Shown here piece after piece: positions 52,943 to 63,345 of a DNA stretch of 64,000 nucleotides; the first letter of the stretch is position 1; each line of letters opens with the position of its first letter. The notes beneath the pieces are model-generated. The model ran no database searches. It saw only the letters and a list, made by a program, of their open reading frames with translations, and was not told where the DNA came from. A program made the translations under genes and the position numbers. Where the stretch lies: contig JBHGNT010000005.1 in assembly GCA_043228905.1 (NCBI GenBank), forward strand, positions 9,920,001-9,984,000, given 5' to 3'. This DNA comes from Azolla caroliniana (taxonomy: Eukaryota > Polypodiophyta).

Positions 52943-53361
52943 TGTAAAAGAATACAGAAGCTAAGACATAAATGTCACTTCAGGATAGATAAAGAATGAA
53001 GACATGGGGTTTAATGGAAACCTTAAACGGGAGAGACAGAGTTAGAGTAGAACACAACTCAATTCAAAATAATAATAATGCTTTGTATATAAGGTGTGCT
53101 CGGTGGGCACTTTTATACAAGTTCATGAAAGGACTGACAGAAGTACTGACATGTACTTCAATGCTCATACGAGCGACTAACACTAACTCCATGGAATTTG
53201 CCTACGTACTAGGCTAGGATTGTAGGCCTCTAACAGCCTACCGGTTATAATCCAGTCGGTTTATCCAATCTGGATCTTAGTTCTGGATACCAATCCAGAT
53301 ACCTATCCGGTTCTCCGATACGGATACCGATCCAGATCCGGTTGAACTTGTTCGCTCGATA
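52943..53361 (-). repeat. 5' LTR of copia F1
   Basis: 419 bp on the reverse strand, from TATCGAGCGAACAAG (expected TG, here TA) to CTTTTACA. Same family as 58012-58414 and the LTR ending at 63332: shared TGTTGTATATAAG/TATAAAAGTG region and TTGAATTG. It inserted into, or was joined to, the RNase H of copia H. Confidence 0.82.
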
Positions 53362-54700
53362 ACTCTCCCAAATCAGCAAGCAATCTTCTGATCCATACTT
53401 CTTCACATGTAACTATTGCAGCTCCTCTACATTCAGCTTCAGTACTTGATAATGCAAGAATATCTTGTTTCTTGCTACTCCATGAAATAGCTACACTTCC
53501 CAATGTAAACATGTATCCACTCGTGGATCTTCTATTAGTTTGGCTTCCAACCCAATCAACATCTGTATATCCTTCTAACTTGATGTTCCATAGTTTTGAG
53601 TAGCTTTTACATACCTCAAAATTCTTCTAATGCAATCCAAATGTGCCTTTATTGGTTACTGCATAAATGGCTAACTAATCCAATTGCATAACTTAAATCA
53701 CGTCTTGTTATAGTCAAGTATATGAGGATGCCCACCATAGACCTATACATGTTCACATCTACAATTTTTGTTCCCAAATCAGCCCTCAATTTGCAGTTCT
53801 TATCCAATGGTACATCAATAGGTTTGCATCCAAGCATTCCATACTTATTCAACACATTTGTTACATACTATTTTTGCAGCATAGATATTCCACTTTCAGA
53901 TCTAATTATCTCAATACTAAGAAAGTATTTCAGCTCTCCCAAATCCTTCATATGAAATTGCATTTCTAGATTTTTCTTGAGCTTGCTTACTTCATCCATA
54001 GAGTCACCTCCAATGATTAAATCATCAACATAAATCAAATCACAACAGTGCAGTCATTCACAATCTTTACATACAATGATGGATTAGCCTTTGACATTTT
54101 GAAAGAAATTTTTATCAGAGATTTTGAAAGTTTCTTGTGTAATGCTCTTGGTGCTTGTTTTAGTCCATTGAGAGCCCTTTTTAGCTTACAAACATATTCT
54201 GGATGCTTCTTATCTTCAAATCTTGGTGCTTGACACATGTATACTTCCTCTTCTAAGTTACCATGTATAAAGGCATTTTTTACATCCATATGGTGCAGAA
54301 CCCATCTTTTAGCTGCACTTACAACAAGTAGTGTCCTCAAGGTTGCCATTTTTGCAACTGGTGCAAATGTCTCATCATAATCAATTCCTTGCATTTGGGC
54401 ATATCCCTTTGCAACAATCTTGCTTTATGTCTACTTACATTCCCATTTGAATCATGCTTTGTTTTGTAGACCCATTTGCAACCTACATCATTTTTTCCTA
54501 TTGGCAATTTTACCAAATCCCATGTTTTATTTTCAGCCAATGCATCTATTTCTTCTTGCATTGCATTCACTCATTTCTTCTCAGCTTTTGTTTCTTCAAA
54601 ACTATTTGGATCAAGGATTTGTACCACTTTAGACATATATCCATAATGCAAAGCCATGTATGTATCATAACCATATCTTTCAATAGATTGTTTTCTCTCT
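53362..54700 (-). pseudogene. Copia H reverse transcriptase and RNase H
   Basis: RT: EIDALAENKTWDLVKLPIGK, CKWVYKTKHDSNGNVSRHKA, YDETFAPVAKMATLRTLL, HHMDVKNAFIHGNLEEEVYM and LKRALNGLKQAPRALHKKLS, then an intact YVDD (DLIYVDDLIIGG near 54020). The thumb (MLGCKPIDVPLDKNCKL) and IYLTITRRDLSYAIG follow. RNase H: VAISWSSKKQDILALSSTEA, ending LADLGEL where the F1 LTR begins. Stops or shifts occur near 54400, 54010, 53870 and 53640. Confidence 0.88.
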
Positions 54701-55866
54701 ATCTGATCTCTAATTTGCATCATTAATTGCTCTTTCAACACCAGGGATTTTCAAGACTTGTGTACCCAATTCTTCATCCAATGATACATCTGAATCTACA
54801 TCTTCTATGTTTCTAGATCCTGCATCAAACATTTCAAATTCTAGCATCTTATGTTTTCCCTTTTTATCATCATATTTTTTATGTCTTGCATTTTCCCACT
54901 CCAAGCATTTGAATTAGATTTACTACCAGAGTTTTCAGATGGTCCAATACATAATGTCGATGTTGGACTTTGTTGTCCAACCTTATTTCCATTTCTATGG
55001 CAATCCCTTTCATTTTCAGATTTATTTCTATCTTCATTTTCATTGTCTTCATCAGCTTCAACATTTTGTTTTGGGTTGTACCAACTGCCCAACTCATCAA
55101 ATATCACATCACGGCTTACTACAATCTTTTTTGTCAAAGGGTTATAACATCTATACTTTTTTGGCTCCTCTGAATATCCCACAAAAAGACATTTTTCAGC
55201 CTTTGCATCAAGCTTACTTCTTACTTCAATAGGTACATGAACATAAGCAAGGCATCCAAACATTTTAAAATGTCTTGAACTAGGTTTCCTGCCATAGAAA
55301 CATTCTTCAGGAGTTACTACATGTATTCCAGATGTTATGCATCTATTTAGAATATAGTTTGTTGTATTTACAACCTCAACCCAGTAATACAATAACATAT
55401 TTTTTTCAATCATCAAAGCTCTTCCTATGTTTACCGAAGTTCTGTTTTTCCTCTCAACCACTCCATTTTGGTGTGGAGTATATCTACATGTGAACTGTCT
55501 CCTTATTCCTTGATTCAATAGAAAATTAGAGAATTCATTTGAGAAGTATTCTCTTCCTCCATCGGACCTTAAGCATTTTATCCTAGTTCCGGCTTGCTTT
55601 TCTACCATGCATTTGAACTTACGAAAACACTCAAATACTTCAATCTTCTCTTTCATGAAGTAAACCCATGTTTTCCTTTAGCAATCATCAATGAATGTTA
55701 CATAAAACCTACAGCCACCAATTGAGGTATTTTTTGTAGGTCCCCATACATCTATATGTACCAAATCCAACAAGTTTTTGCTTATATCTCCTTCATATGG
55801 AAGCTTACTTCTTACTTCAATATGGAAACCTTTTTTGGCTCCTTTGAATATCCCACAAAAAGACAT
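54701..55866 (-). pseudogene. Copia H integrase
   Basis: HIDVWGPTKNTSIGGCRFYV and TFIDDC carry the first catalytic Asp. After a stop, IKCLRSDGGREYFSNEFSNF holds the second Asp and YTPHQNGVVERKNRTSVNIG the Glu. CLFVGYSEEPKKYRCYNPLT and IVVSRDVIFDELGSWYNPKQ complete it, followed by an acidic Asn/Glu-rich tail. The triad is intact but the frame is broken near 55675. A ~100-bp shuffled patch lies at 55798-55899. Confidence 0.9.
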
Positions 55867-55899
55867 TTTTCAGCCTTTTGCTTATATCTCCTTCATGAA
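55798..55899 (-). repeat. Shuffled duplicate inside copia H
   Basis: GGAAGCTTACTTCTTACTTC and TTTGGCTCCTTTGAATATCC, CACAAAAAGACATTTTTCAG duplicate parts of 55145-55235 in rearranged order. They lie between two copies of TTTTGCTTATATCTCCTTCA (near 55777 and 55879). Confidence 0.85.
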
Positions 55900-56765
55900 G
55901 AAAAATATGTGAAGCATGTCAATATCCACATCTAAGAAAAACATTCTTCCTTTTGCTATCAACTTACCATTTTTCTCTATATAAAGCATCCACTTTTCTT
56001 AAACTTTACTTGCATTCCTTGCTCTACTATCTGTCCGACAAAAATCAGATTTTTTGCAAGATTTGGAACATGCATAACATTCAACATATACTTTGCTTTT
56101 CCTCTTTCTTCCCACAATGGAATATCTCCTACATGTTGGATTGTATGAGTTGTATTGTCACCTATCTGTACATAACCAAGAATATCTGGTTCTCTTAAAG
56201 TTTGAAACCAATTTGCATGTCCTATCATATGATTAGATGCCCCAGAATCTACATACCACATATAATCTTCATTACATCTCTGTGAACTTTTAGCCATTGC
56301 TGCTATCTCATGTTGCATCACAAAAGCACCCTCTTTGTCATCGTTTTTACTAGTTGAAGCTAGTGAAAACGTTTTCACCCTCTTTAGTTCAATTTTCAAT
56401 TGAAGTTTTCTTGCCTTTGTATTTACTACGAACAATTTCACCAAATTGTCCCAAGCCTCCTTTGGAAGTAGAACATCTTGTATTAGTCCACGCATAGAAT
56501 CTAAGATGCTAAATGATAGCCAATGCAACATTTTTCTTGCCACTTGATTCCAATCTTCAAATGCTTTGATTTGTGCAGCAATTGTATTTTCTTTAGGGAT
56601 CTCTGGAGCCTCTTCTAGGTCTCCTTCAATGTAATCCCAATAACCTTTTCCCATCATGGAATTTTTCATTATGAATTTCCATGCAAGGAAATTGTTTTTA
56701 TCCAGTTTTTTTGTGACTATTTGGCTTCCATTTTCTGCAGCAATCTCTCTTTCAATTTAGGGCTT
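55900..56765 (-). pseudogene. Copia H Gag and protease
   Basis: A 230-codon frame (55977-56669) with MMGKGYWDYIEGDLEEAPEI, FEDWNQVARKMLHWLSFSIL and PKEAWDNLVKLFVVNTKARK, the UBN2-type Gag. It then passes directly to YMWYVDSGASNHMIGHANWF, a copia protease with intact Asp-Ser-Gly. The zinc knuckle and much of Gag's second half are missing between LASTSKND and AFVMQHE, an in-frame deletion. Upstream Gag start is near 56760. Confidence 0.86.
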
Positions 56766-56856
56766 TAGCTATGATTAAGTTCAACAAGAAAGTCTCTGAT
56801 TCAGATCAGCGAACAAAAGAAATTCTCTCAGATCTGTATGACTCAAGAGCAATTGT

Positions 56857-57200
56857 GCTGAGATACCATGTTAAGAAAGCGCTACGGCTCTTCTTAGTGC
56901 AACAACGGACACGTGATGTGCAAGATCGTTTAGGTCTCAAGAGAGAAAGAAAGGGGGAAGGAGACTCACCTCCGTAGCAACCCAAAAACTTTTGTTTCAT
57001 TACACAGAAAACAACCTCTCTCATCTGTCTACTTACTTTTTTTCTCTCACTCTTACCTTTACCTAAGTATATTAGTAACTTACATATTCAGTTAATTAGC
57101 TGTGAGTAGTAAATAGATGTTTTACCTATACGTCGAACAATAGCTAATTCCCTAATAACTACTATGGAAGATCTCAATTACCAATAAGAATCACATTGCT
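56857..57200 (-). repeat. Copia H primer-binding site and 5' LTR (outer end uncertain)
   Basis: TGGTATCTCAGC (reverse strand, 56857-56868) is the primer site. The LTR begins at 56869 (+ view TGTTAAGAAAGCGC). No second copy exists in the window, so the outer end, somewhere near 57140-57200, is a guess. Confidence 0.6.
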
Positions 57201-57234
57201 TTTGTTGAGCTTTTTTCTTAACACCCCTCAGATT

Positions 57235-58011
57235 TGTCTTTGTTAAACGCATGCAAGGGTGGAGTGCTTCGCTCGTTCGCCAAGAGTCATGCCGACTCAA
57301 AGAAGTCCACTCTGATTGCTTCCTCTTCGGATACCATGTCGTCTTCTCCTTCGAACCGTGCTCTCGAGAGCATATATCAGCCATGGTATTGTCTTTCCCG
57401 GAAATGTGTCCAATTTATGGATTAAGGGACTTGATGTATGCGACCCATCTGAGCATAGCCAAATCCGGAGTCGCACATCTGGATAGCATCCCGAGAATCT
57501 AGAGACAATCTATCTCAATAATCATCTCTATCTCGATTAAGTAGTCCTTGTCAGCCTTCATCGTTAAAACGATACCCCACAACTCCCGCTTGACTTGGGC
57601 ATATCCTTGATACCGCTTGTTCAGTATCTTTGCTCCGAACCGAATGGAGAACCTCACTCTGCCTTCGTACTCCTAGTTGATCACCCACCCGCTTCTAGTC
57701 AGAATCATGTTGACCGTCATGTATATCAGGGACTCCTTCCCATAGTTCACCTTCCGGAGCGTTGGGGCAACCGTCAACATTTCCTTCAATATTTTCATAG
57801 CCTCTCAATGCTCCTGTCCCCATTCGAACTTCCGCCCTTTCTTTAGTAAGCCACAGAGTGGTTCGATGATATGGGCATAATGGGGAATCTAAATGTTGTA
57901 GAAGGTGCATGCTCCCAGGAATCGTCGAACCTCCGTGGTCAACTTGTACTCCTCCTTCATCGTTAAGATGGTCTCGACTTTAGCCAGAGATAGTTTCTGA
58001 TCGTAGGGTCC
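57235..58011 (-). pseudogene. Third copy of the A/B gypsy family: RNase H/RT fragment
   Basis: Bases align by eye with 1.1-2.0 kb and 44.7-45.45 kb: the reverse strand keeps ADICSREH-/MADMLSRA-type words, IIEIDCL...GM, and QELPWGIVLTMKADKDYLI-like residues, all broken by stops and indels. It ends abruptly at the copia F2 LTR. Confidence 0.8.
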
Positions 58012-58414
58012 TATTGAGAAGCAAGCTTAACATGGCCTGGATTGGTTGAATAAGCAGAGAGCTTGATCAGTTAGGCCCGGATCAGATTGGAGAACTGGAT
58101 CCGCGGGGAGTCGGTAGATTGTTAGAGGTCTACGATTCTAGTTTAGTAGGTAGTTATATTTTTGGGAGTTAGTGTTAGTAACTCATTCATAAGCATTGAA
58201 GTACTTGTCAATACTTCTATCAGTCGTTGAAGTACTTGTATAAAAGTGTGCTCCGAGCACCTTTGTATGTACAAAGCATATTATTGTTTTGAATTGATTT
58301 TAGTCTTCTGCTCTCTCTGTCTCTCCCGTATATTGTGTATCTCCATTGTTTTCTTTGTTGCTATCCGGCTGAGCTGGTTCTGTTCTATTTAGTTTCCGTA
58401 CTTAAATCTTTTCA
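58012..58414 (+). repeat. 5' LTR of copia F2
   Basis: 403 bp, TATTGAGAAGCAAGC (TG mutated to TA) to CTTTTCA. TATA box GTATAAAAGTG at 58238-58248, then a CT tract near 58309. Primer site TGGTATAAGAGTGC begins at 58415. Confidence 0.85.
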
Positions 58415-58510
58415 TGGTATAAGAGTGCAAGGGTTGAAAATCCTCTATTTCCGACAAGCATTTCAACACAGAAAAACCCTAATCTCCAGACAAGAACAAA
58501 CAAGAAGAAA

Positions 58511-59704
58511 ATGGATAGAGGAATGGGTGGTGCTCTTCCAACAAAGAAGTTTGACAGAAGCAACTATGCATCTTGGGAGTACAAGATGCACCAATACGTG
58601 CTCGGGCATGGCTATTAGAGTTACATCCATGGAGAAAACGAGGTACCTCCAGAATTGACACACAATGATTTTCCAACATGGGAGCAGTTGGCAAGCAGAG
58701 TCTTGTACTACCTTGCGTCCTGTCTGCACGATCAGATGTTGGGCTATAGTCGGGATGCAAAAATGCCAAAGGAGGCCTAGGAAAATCTAAAGAAGATTTT
58801 CACTGCAAGTATCACGGCCCGGAAGTTCCAACTTCGCTAAGAGTTCAACAATATCCAACGGAGGGATATGACGGTGACTGACTACACCACCAAAATCAAG
58901 GAAATCTGCACAATGGTATAGATTTCCTTGATTTGCTTCTGTTCAACAATCAATGTGATGGTGGATGAGGACGAAATGGTATAGATTTGCTTCGGTGGTC
59001 TAGGTCAAAGGTACGGGCCGATCCGAACGACTATCTGCACAAGGGAGAAACCATTCTCTTTTTCCGACCTACAATCGATGCCTATGGTCGAAGAAAACCA
59101 TGCAGGTGTGTCAAGCAGCACACAATCTAACAATCGGATGTTGTACACAGAGGCAGATAGGACCCATGGTGATGGGGAATGTGGTGGATCGGCACGTAAT
59201 GGTGGCGGCCGTCAAGAGCAAAATCAGAGGGATATTCGACATGCTAATAACAGTTCCAAACCCTTCACGAGCAGGGGGAGTCAAGACGGTGGCGGAAACC
59301 GGCAAGTAAAGGCCGCGATGAAATGTTGATATTGTGCCTTGAAAGGCCATAGAGAAAGCAAGTACTAAAGAAGAAGGTGGATCAGCACGCAATGGTGGCA
59401 GCCGTCAAGAGTAAAATCAGAGGCATATTCGACATGCCAATAACAATTCCAAACCCTTCACGAGCAGGGGGAGTCAAGACGGCGGTGGAAACTGGCAAGT
59501 AAAGGCCGCGATGAAATGCTGATATGCTCGGAAAGGCCATAGAGAACGCGAGTACTAAAGAAGAAGGCAGATTCGGATAAATCTGGATCAGGCAGAGCCA
59601 AATAGGGAACAACCAAGGGTCGTCGAAACTGGTGACGACACCTCACATCCCATCGAGCATGTCGGTGATGTTCCCCTGAGCCTAGGCAGATGTATGGGGA
59701 CCAT
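58511..59704 (+). pseudogene. Copia F2 Gag and start of pol
   Basis: MDRGMGGALPTKKFDRSNYA and SWEYKMHQYVLGHGY, a stop near 58618, then FPTWEQLASRVLYYLASCLH, FQLR, RRDMTVTDYTTKIKEICTM and more stops. Zinc-knuckle sequence (ALKGHRESKY and SERP-like) appears twice because of a tandem duplication. The frame reaches HPIEHVGDVPLS-like protease-region residues and is cut at 59704 by the next element. UBN2-type Gag, same family as F1. Confidence 0.84.
59182..59567 (+). repeat. ~193-bp tandem duplication over the F2 zinc knuckle
   Basis: CCCTTCACGAGCAGGGGGAG at 59261 recurs at 59454. The two units share AATGGTGGC(G/A)GCCGTCAAGAG to GAGTACTAAAGAAGAAGG. Confidence 0.93.
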
Positions 59705-59858
59705 TGTTGTGAAAATACAACAAGGAGGACCCCGGGGCCTCTGACCTGAGGATATCATATTCGTGCGTTTATACTTTTAACAATTAACGGAAATAAGAAA
59801 AATTGCTATTTTTCTTATTTCCGTTAAGTTCACGTATCCTTATCGTATTTTCACAACA
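59705..59858 (+). repeat. 154-bp LTR with perfect 14-bp inverted ends and 19-bp hairpin
   Basis: The ends TGTTGTGAAAATAC and GTATTTTCACAACA are exact reverse complements. Inside, TTAACGGAAATAAGAAAAA (59784-59802) and its exact complement (59809-59827) flank a 6-base loop. Confidence 0.8.
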
Positions 59859-59861
59859 TCT

Positions 59862-59879
59862 TTGGTGAACCCGACGTGA
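59862..59879 (+). other. Primer-binding site of the short-LTR element
   Basis: TGGTGAACCCGACGTGAA, three bases after the LTR, same as in B. Confidence 0.85.
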
Positions 59880-59903
59880 AACGAGGCGGTAGGAGGATAT
59901 CTC

Positions 59904-60266
59904 ATGGAGGCATATAGATACAAAGAGCCGAAGAGATGCAGCCTATACGAGTTTGACCAATGGGTATCATCATTAAAGACCCACCAAAGTGTCATGCACA
60001 CGTTCATTGAATTTGAGAGTCTCTTTGCTCAACTCTTGGAGCAGGATCGAAGATTGGTGGGGGTGAATGAATTCCTAATGTTCATGAAATTGATAAATCT
60101 GAAGGAAAGGAAGGCCATTGGAATCCGACTTGAGGATGAGATGGTGCAAATGGCCTTACTGAAAATTGGGCCTATGTTGAAAGAGTATGTCAGCAACATG
60201 ACAAGAGAAAAAGGGGAATCTTGTCGACCACATCATCTTCTACAATGGGTGATCAAAGGAGGATGA
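59904..60266 (+). CDS. Truncated Gag of the short-LTR element
   Basis: A 120-codon frame starting MEAYRYKEPKRCSLYEFDQW. VMHTFIEFESLFAQLLEQDR and EFLMFMKLINLKERKAIGIR parallel the A Gag (VYDEFDQMF...LYFLKAVDIKDRRQLG), so it is a capsid fragment of the same lineage. It lacks a zinc knuckle. Its start lies 25 bases after the primer-binding site. Confidence 0.7.
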   Translation: MEAYRYKEPKRCSLYEFDQWVSSLKTHQSVMHTFIEFESLFAQLLEQDRRLVGVNEFLMFMKLINLKERKAIGIRLEDEMVQMALLKIGPMLKEYVSNMTREKGESCRPHHLLQWVIKGG

Positions 60267-60390
60267 GATGTGGCAACATGCCACCACCAAAGGAAGAGAG
60301 CTCAAAGGAAGAGATTTCAACTAGGCGGATGTAACTCGGTACCACACTTGGCACATACCGATGGATGTGCAGGTTTGGTGGGGGTGAATG

Positions 60391-60700
60391 TTGTGTGGTT
60401 CTTCACACACAATATGAAAATAATGAAATAATTATTTTATATTAGCTTAATGTCTTGGTATAAAAAGATGGACATCTTCAAGAGCTTCAAAATGCAATTT
60501 ACTACATATAAAATGGACAACTACATATCAAGTTATGTTAATATGAAGTTTGACAATATAAGCAAAACATAATTGTGAAATATCCCACATAGATATAAAA
60601 CTTTTGGATCTAGCACTATATAAGTAGATCGAGAACCATTAGTTTATATCTATGTGTTAAGAGTACAAAAGGAATGGTTGAACTTGGGCTACACTATCCA
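60391..60700 (+). repeat. LTR-like sequence (putative)
   Basis: TGTTGTGTGGTTCTTCACAC follows the purine tract. TATA-like words occur at about 60459 (GTATAAAAAG) and 60626 (CTATATAAG). No partner copy in the window. Confidence 0.45.
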
Positions 60701-60778
60701 AATGGACACATGATGTGGCTTAACTACATGTACAGCAAAAGCCGAAAATCGAAAGGAGGGCCGTAGATTTTCTATAAA

Positions 60779-61400
60779 ATGGATAAGAGTAGTATTCAAG
60801 TGCTCGGAGAGGACCTCACTGAGGAGGTCCACGCTTTGGCTCAGACGCATACCACAACGATCGGAACCTTCCTTGAGGAATTCAACGATGATCAACTCCT
60901 CCTCGCCATTGAAGCAAATAGGTACGAATGTGAGCGCCTCTAGGTTGAGAAGGAAGAACTGGCCTCTACAACAGCAACAACAGAAGTTCTGCCCGAAAGT
61001 TCAACACAAGCGCCAAAAGAGGAAGATGGATGCATCCCGAAAAGAAGCACGAGTTGATTCCCAATCAGGACAATGAGTCGTTGCAAGAGGAGATGACCAA
61101 ACAAGACAAAGAGCCAAAGCAGGAAGAAGCACCTCAACAAGATGTTGCCCCGAAAACCATTCCAGCGAATGTAGAGCAAGAACAAATGTCTGATCTTTCA
61201 GCCGATCTCAAACTGACAGGGTAAAGAGCCTAAGGAAGAGGATATATATCTAGCACACAGAAGAAGTCCCACACTAGGACGAACCAACACAAGCGACAAT
61301 CCCAGAAAAGGAAGAACAAAGTCAAATAGTTGATCTCTCCGCTGACCTAAAACCGAATGAGTCAGAGTAGACGGAAGGCATCATGTCGATTTTGGAGGAA
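60779..61400 (+). pseudogene. Retroelement C-terminal-type ORF, second copy
   Basis: MDKSSIQVLGEDLTEEVHAL, AQTHTTTIGTFLEEFNDDQL, a stop near 60941, then Glu/Gln/Lys-rich sequence in shifting frames (ETMTKQDKEPKQEEAPQQ-like) to a stop near 61224. The domain order (helical start, acidic/Pro-rich middle) resembles 29.2-29.8 kb. Function unknown. Confidence 0.42.
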
Positions 61401-61640
61401 GAATAATGTACCATAGAATCTTTTTAAATTCATTCGATTTTTTTGGATTGCCCTATGTACACAATTTTAATTTTTTTGAGCCTCGCATTTTTGGAATAAT
61501 TTTAGGGTTAGACATGCAAGGCACTATCCTATGGGCGTGCCAGGTGTTATTCATGGAACAAAAGGAACGAGGTATGAAAATGATCATAAAGGAAAACTGT
61601 GAAAGCAGAAGCTAGAACAACTTAGGGTGAAAAGGTGAAA
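61401..61640 (+). other. No gene recognised; shares a segment with 29.8 kb
   Basis: GGGCGTGCCAGGTGTT (near 61536) matches AGGCGTGCCAGGTGTT near 29817, which suggests that the same element's 3' end is present at both places. Confidence 0.45.
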
Positions 61641-62105
61641 AGAGTTGGGTATCACGACACATTGACATCAAATACATAGTTAGTGAGGATTGAACCTACA
61701 ACCTCACATCTACAAGACATCATGCCTAACCATTTCGATATGAGCATGTAGTTGTGTATTCTAGCAAATATTACATTCCAGAATATTCTAGAGCCTTTAG
61801 TATATTAGATAGAAAAATTCTATGGCGTATTATAGACAGGTATATTCTAGAGATATTCAATCTTAGAACTTGTATAAATATTGGTAACCTCCATGGTCCC
61901 TTTCAAGGGATTTAACACCAGTCATTGACACATCAATCTAGTATTCTCGTTTCGCCTCATCTTTGTCTCCTTGATCTTTATGTTTGTCTTCATGCCCTCA
62001 TGTCGCTCACAACATCTAGAGTTCCTAGCCTCGTCACTTCTAGCTCCAAGTTTATCCGTCACTCCTAGCCCCATCATCTGGGCTCCGTCCTAGTCTACTC
62101 CTGTT
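61641..62105 (+). repeat. LTR-like remnant with tRNA-like head
   Basis: Reverse-strand 61684-61745 has ATGGTTAGGC and a B box (GGTTCAATCC). Downstream ATTCCAGAATATTCTAGAG and a TATA-like GTATAAATATTGG (~61870) recall the layout of the C-family LTRs. Confidence 0.5.
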
Positions 62106-62415
62106 GAGGGGGAAAGTAACCGAAATACAAGCAGCCGAGAATAGAGGTCAAGGATAAGGAGGGCGTAGTTGAAGCACGCCAAGAGGAGAGGAAGCTATAT
62201 AAATCGTGAAGTGAAGGAAGCACAGGCGGATAGAGATACCTATTCTGAGCCAGAGTGACTAAGGCCTAATCCTAGGATTGTATTGAGTGAGTGAGCAATA
62301 CGATTATACTTGGTTTTGTATCATCATTATATTCTCTGTTAAATAGTCAATTACCTATACTTTTTCATTCAATCTTTGTGCCTGTCTCGTTTAAATTCTA
62401 TTTCTATTTTCTGTG
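62106..62415 (+). other. LTR-like segment
   Basis: TTGAGGGGGAAAG (polypurine-like) is followed by sequence with a TATA box CTATATAAATC near 62192 and a T/C-rich tract. No second copy was seen. Confidence 0.4.
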
Positions 62416-62984
62416 TTGTTTGTGGTAAGTCGTGGTTCTGAATCGGTTGTAGCCAATTCTCGGAGTGTCCATAGCAAAAGTGTTAATGTTAACGTGCGGA
62501 AGCGTTAGACAGAGCCGGCTCAGCCGGATAGCAACAGAGAATAAGATGAAGGTTTAATGGAGAAGCTTAATACACAGAGAGTATACGCGGGAGAGATAGA
62601 GAGAGAGAGAGATGTTGTTTGTGGTAAGTCATGGTTCCGAATCGGTTGAAGCCAATTCTCGAAGTGTCCATAGCAAAAGTGTTAATGTTAACGTGCGGAA
62701 GCGTTAGACAGAGCCGGCTCAGCCGGATAGTAGCAAAGAATAAGATGAAGGTTTAATGGAGAAGCTTAATACACAGAGAGTATATGCAGGAGATATAGAG
62801 AGAGAGAGATGTTGTTTGTGGTAAGTCGTGGTTCCGAATCGGTTGTAGCCAATTCTCGGAGTGTCCATAGCAAAAGTGTTAATGTTAACGTGCGGAAGCG
62901 TTAGACAGAGCCGCCTCAGCCGGATAGGAACAGAGAATAAGATGAAGGTTTAATGGAGAAGCTTAATACACAGAGAGTATACGC

Positions 62985-62985
<1 letters not shown>
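62416..62985 (-). repeat. ~198-bp tandem triplication of copia F3 LTR end and leader
   Basis: TTGTTTGTGGTAAGTC(G/A)TGG recurs at 62416, 62615 and 62812. Each unit contains AGAGCCGGCTCAGCCGGATA and ends in a GA tract, which is longest in the last unit (62985-63022). Confidence 0.95.
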
Positions 62986-63026
<41 letters not shown>

Positions 63027-63332
63027 AGAACATAAACTCAATTCAAAATATCACTCTGAAACTCTGTACATACAACGTGCTAAACAACACTATTTATACA
63101 AGTCCTCAAAAGGAATGAGAGAAGTACTATATACTTCAATGCTCATACGAGAGACAAACACTAACTACGAGACAATGATTACCTAGTAGTCCAGACTACT
63201 ACTAGGGTTCCGGTTCGCACTCGAATCCGGCTCTCCAATCCGTCTCCCCGATCCGGCCGGTTGTTTCCGGATGCCGATCCGCCTCAAGCTTATTCAGCCG
63301 ATCCGGATTCGGTTGAGCTTGCTCGCTCAACA
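62880..63332 (-). repeat. Copia F3 LTR
   Basis: On the reverse strand it starts TGTTGAGCGAGCAAGCTC at 63332, after a polypurine tract (GATTGAGGGGGAG, 63333-63345), and shares the TATA/GA-tract region with F1 and F2. Its inner end is blurred by the triplication. Confidence 0.82.
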
Positions 63333-63345
63333 CTCCCCCTCAATC

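Larger units (their letters stand above)
59705..60390 (+). mobile_element. Gypsy-type element with 154-bp LTR (non-autonomous remnant)
   Basis: A 154-bp LTR (59705-59858) is followed by a primer-binding site TGGTGAACCCGACGTGAA (59862-59879) identical to that of B, and by a short Gag-like frame. No pol follows. A purine-rich GGTGGGGGTGAA near 60379-60390 and a different LTR-like start follow, so the right end is unclear. It interrupts copia F2. Confidence 0.7.
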
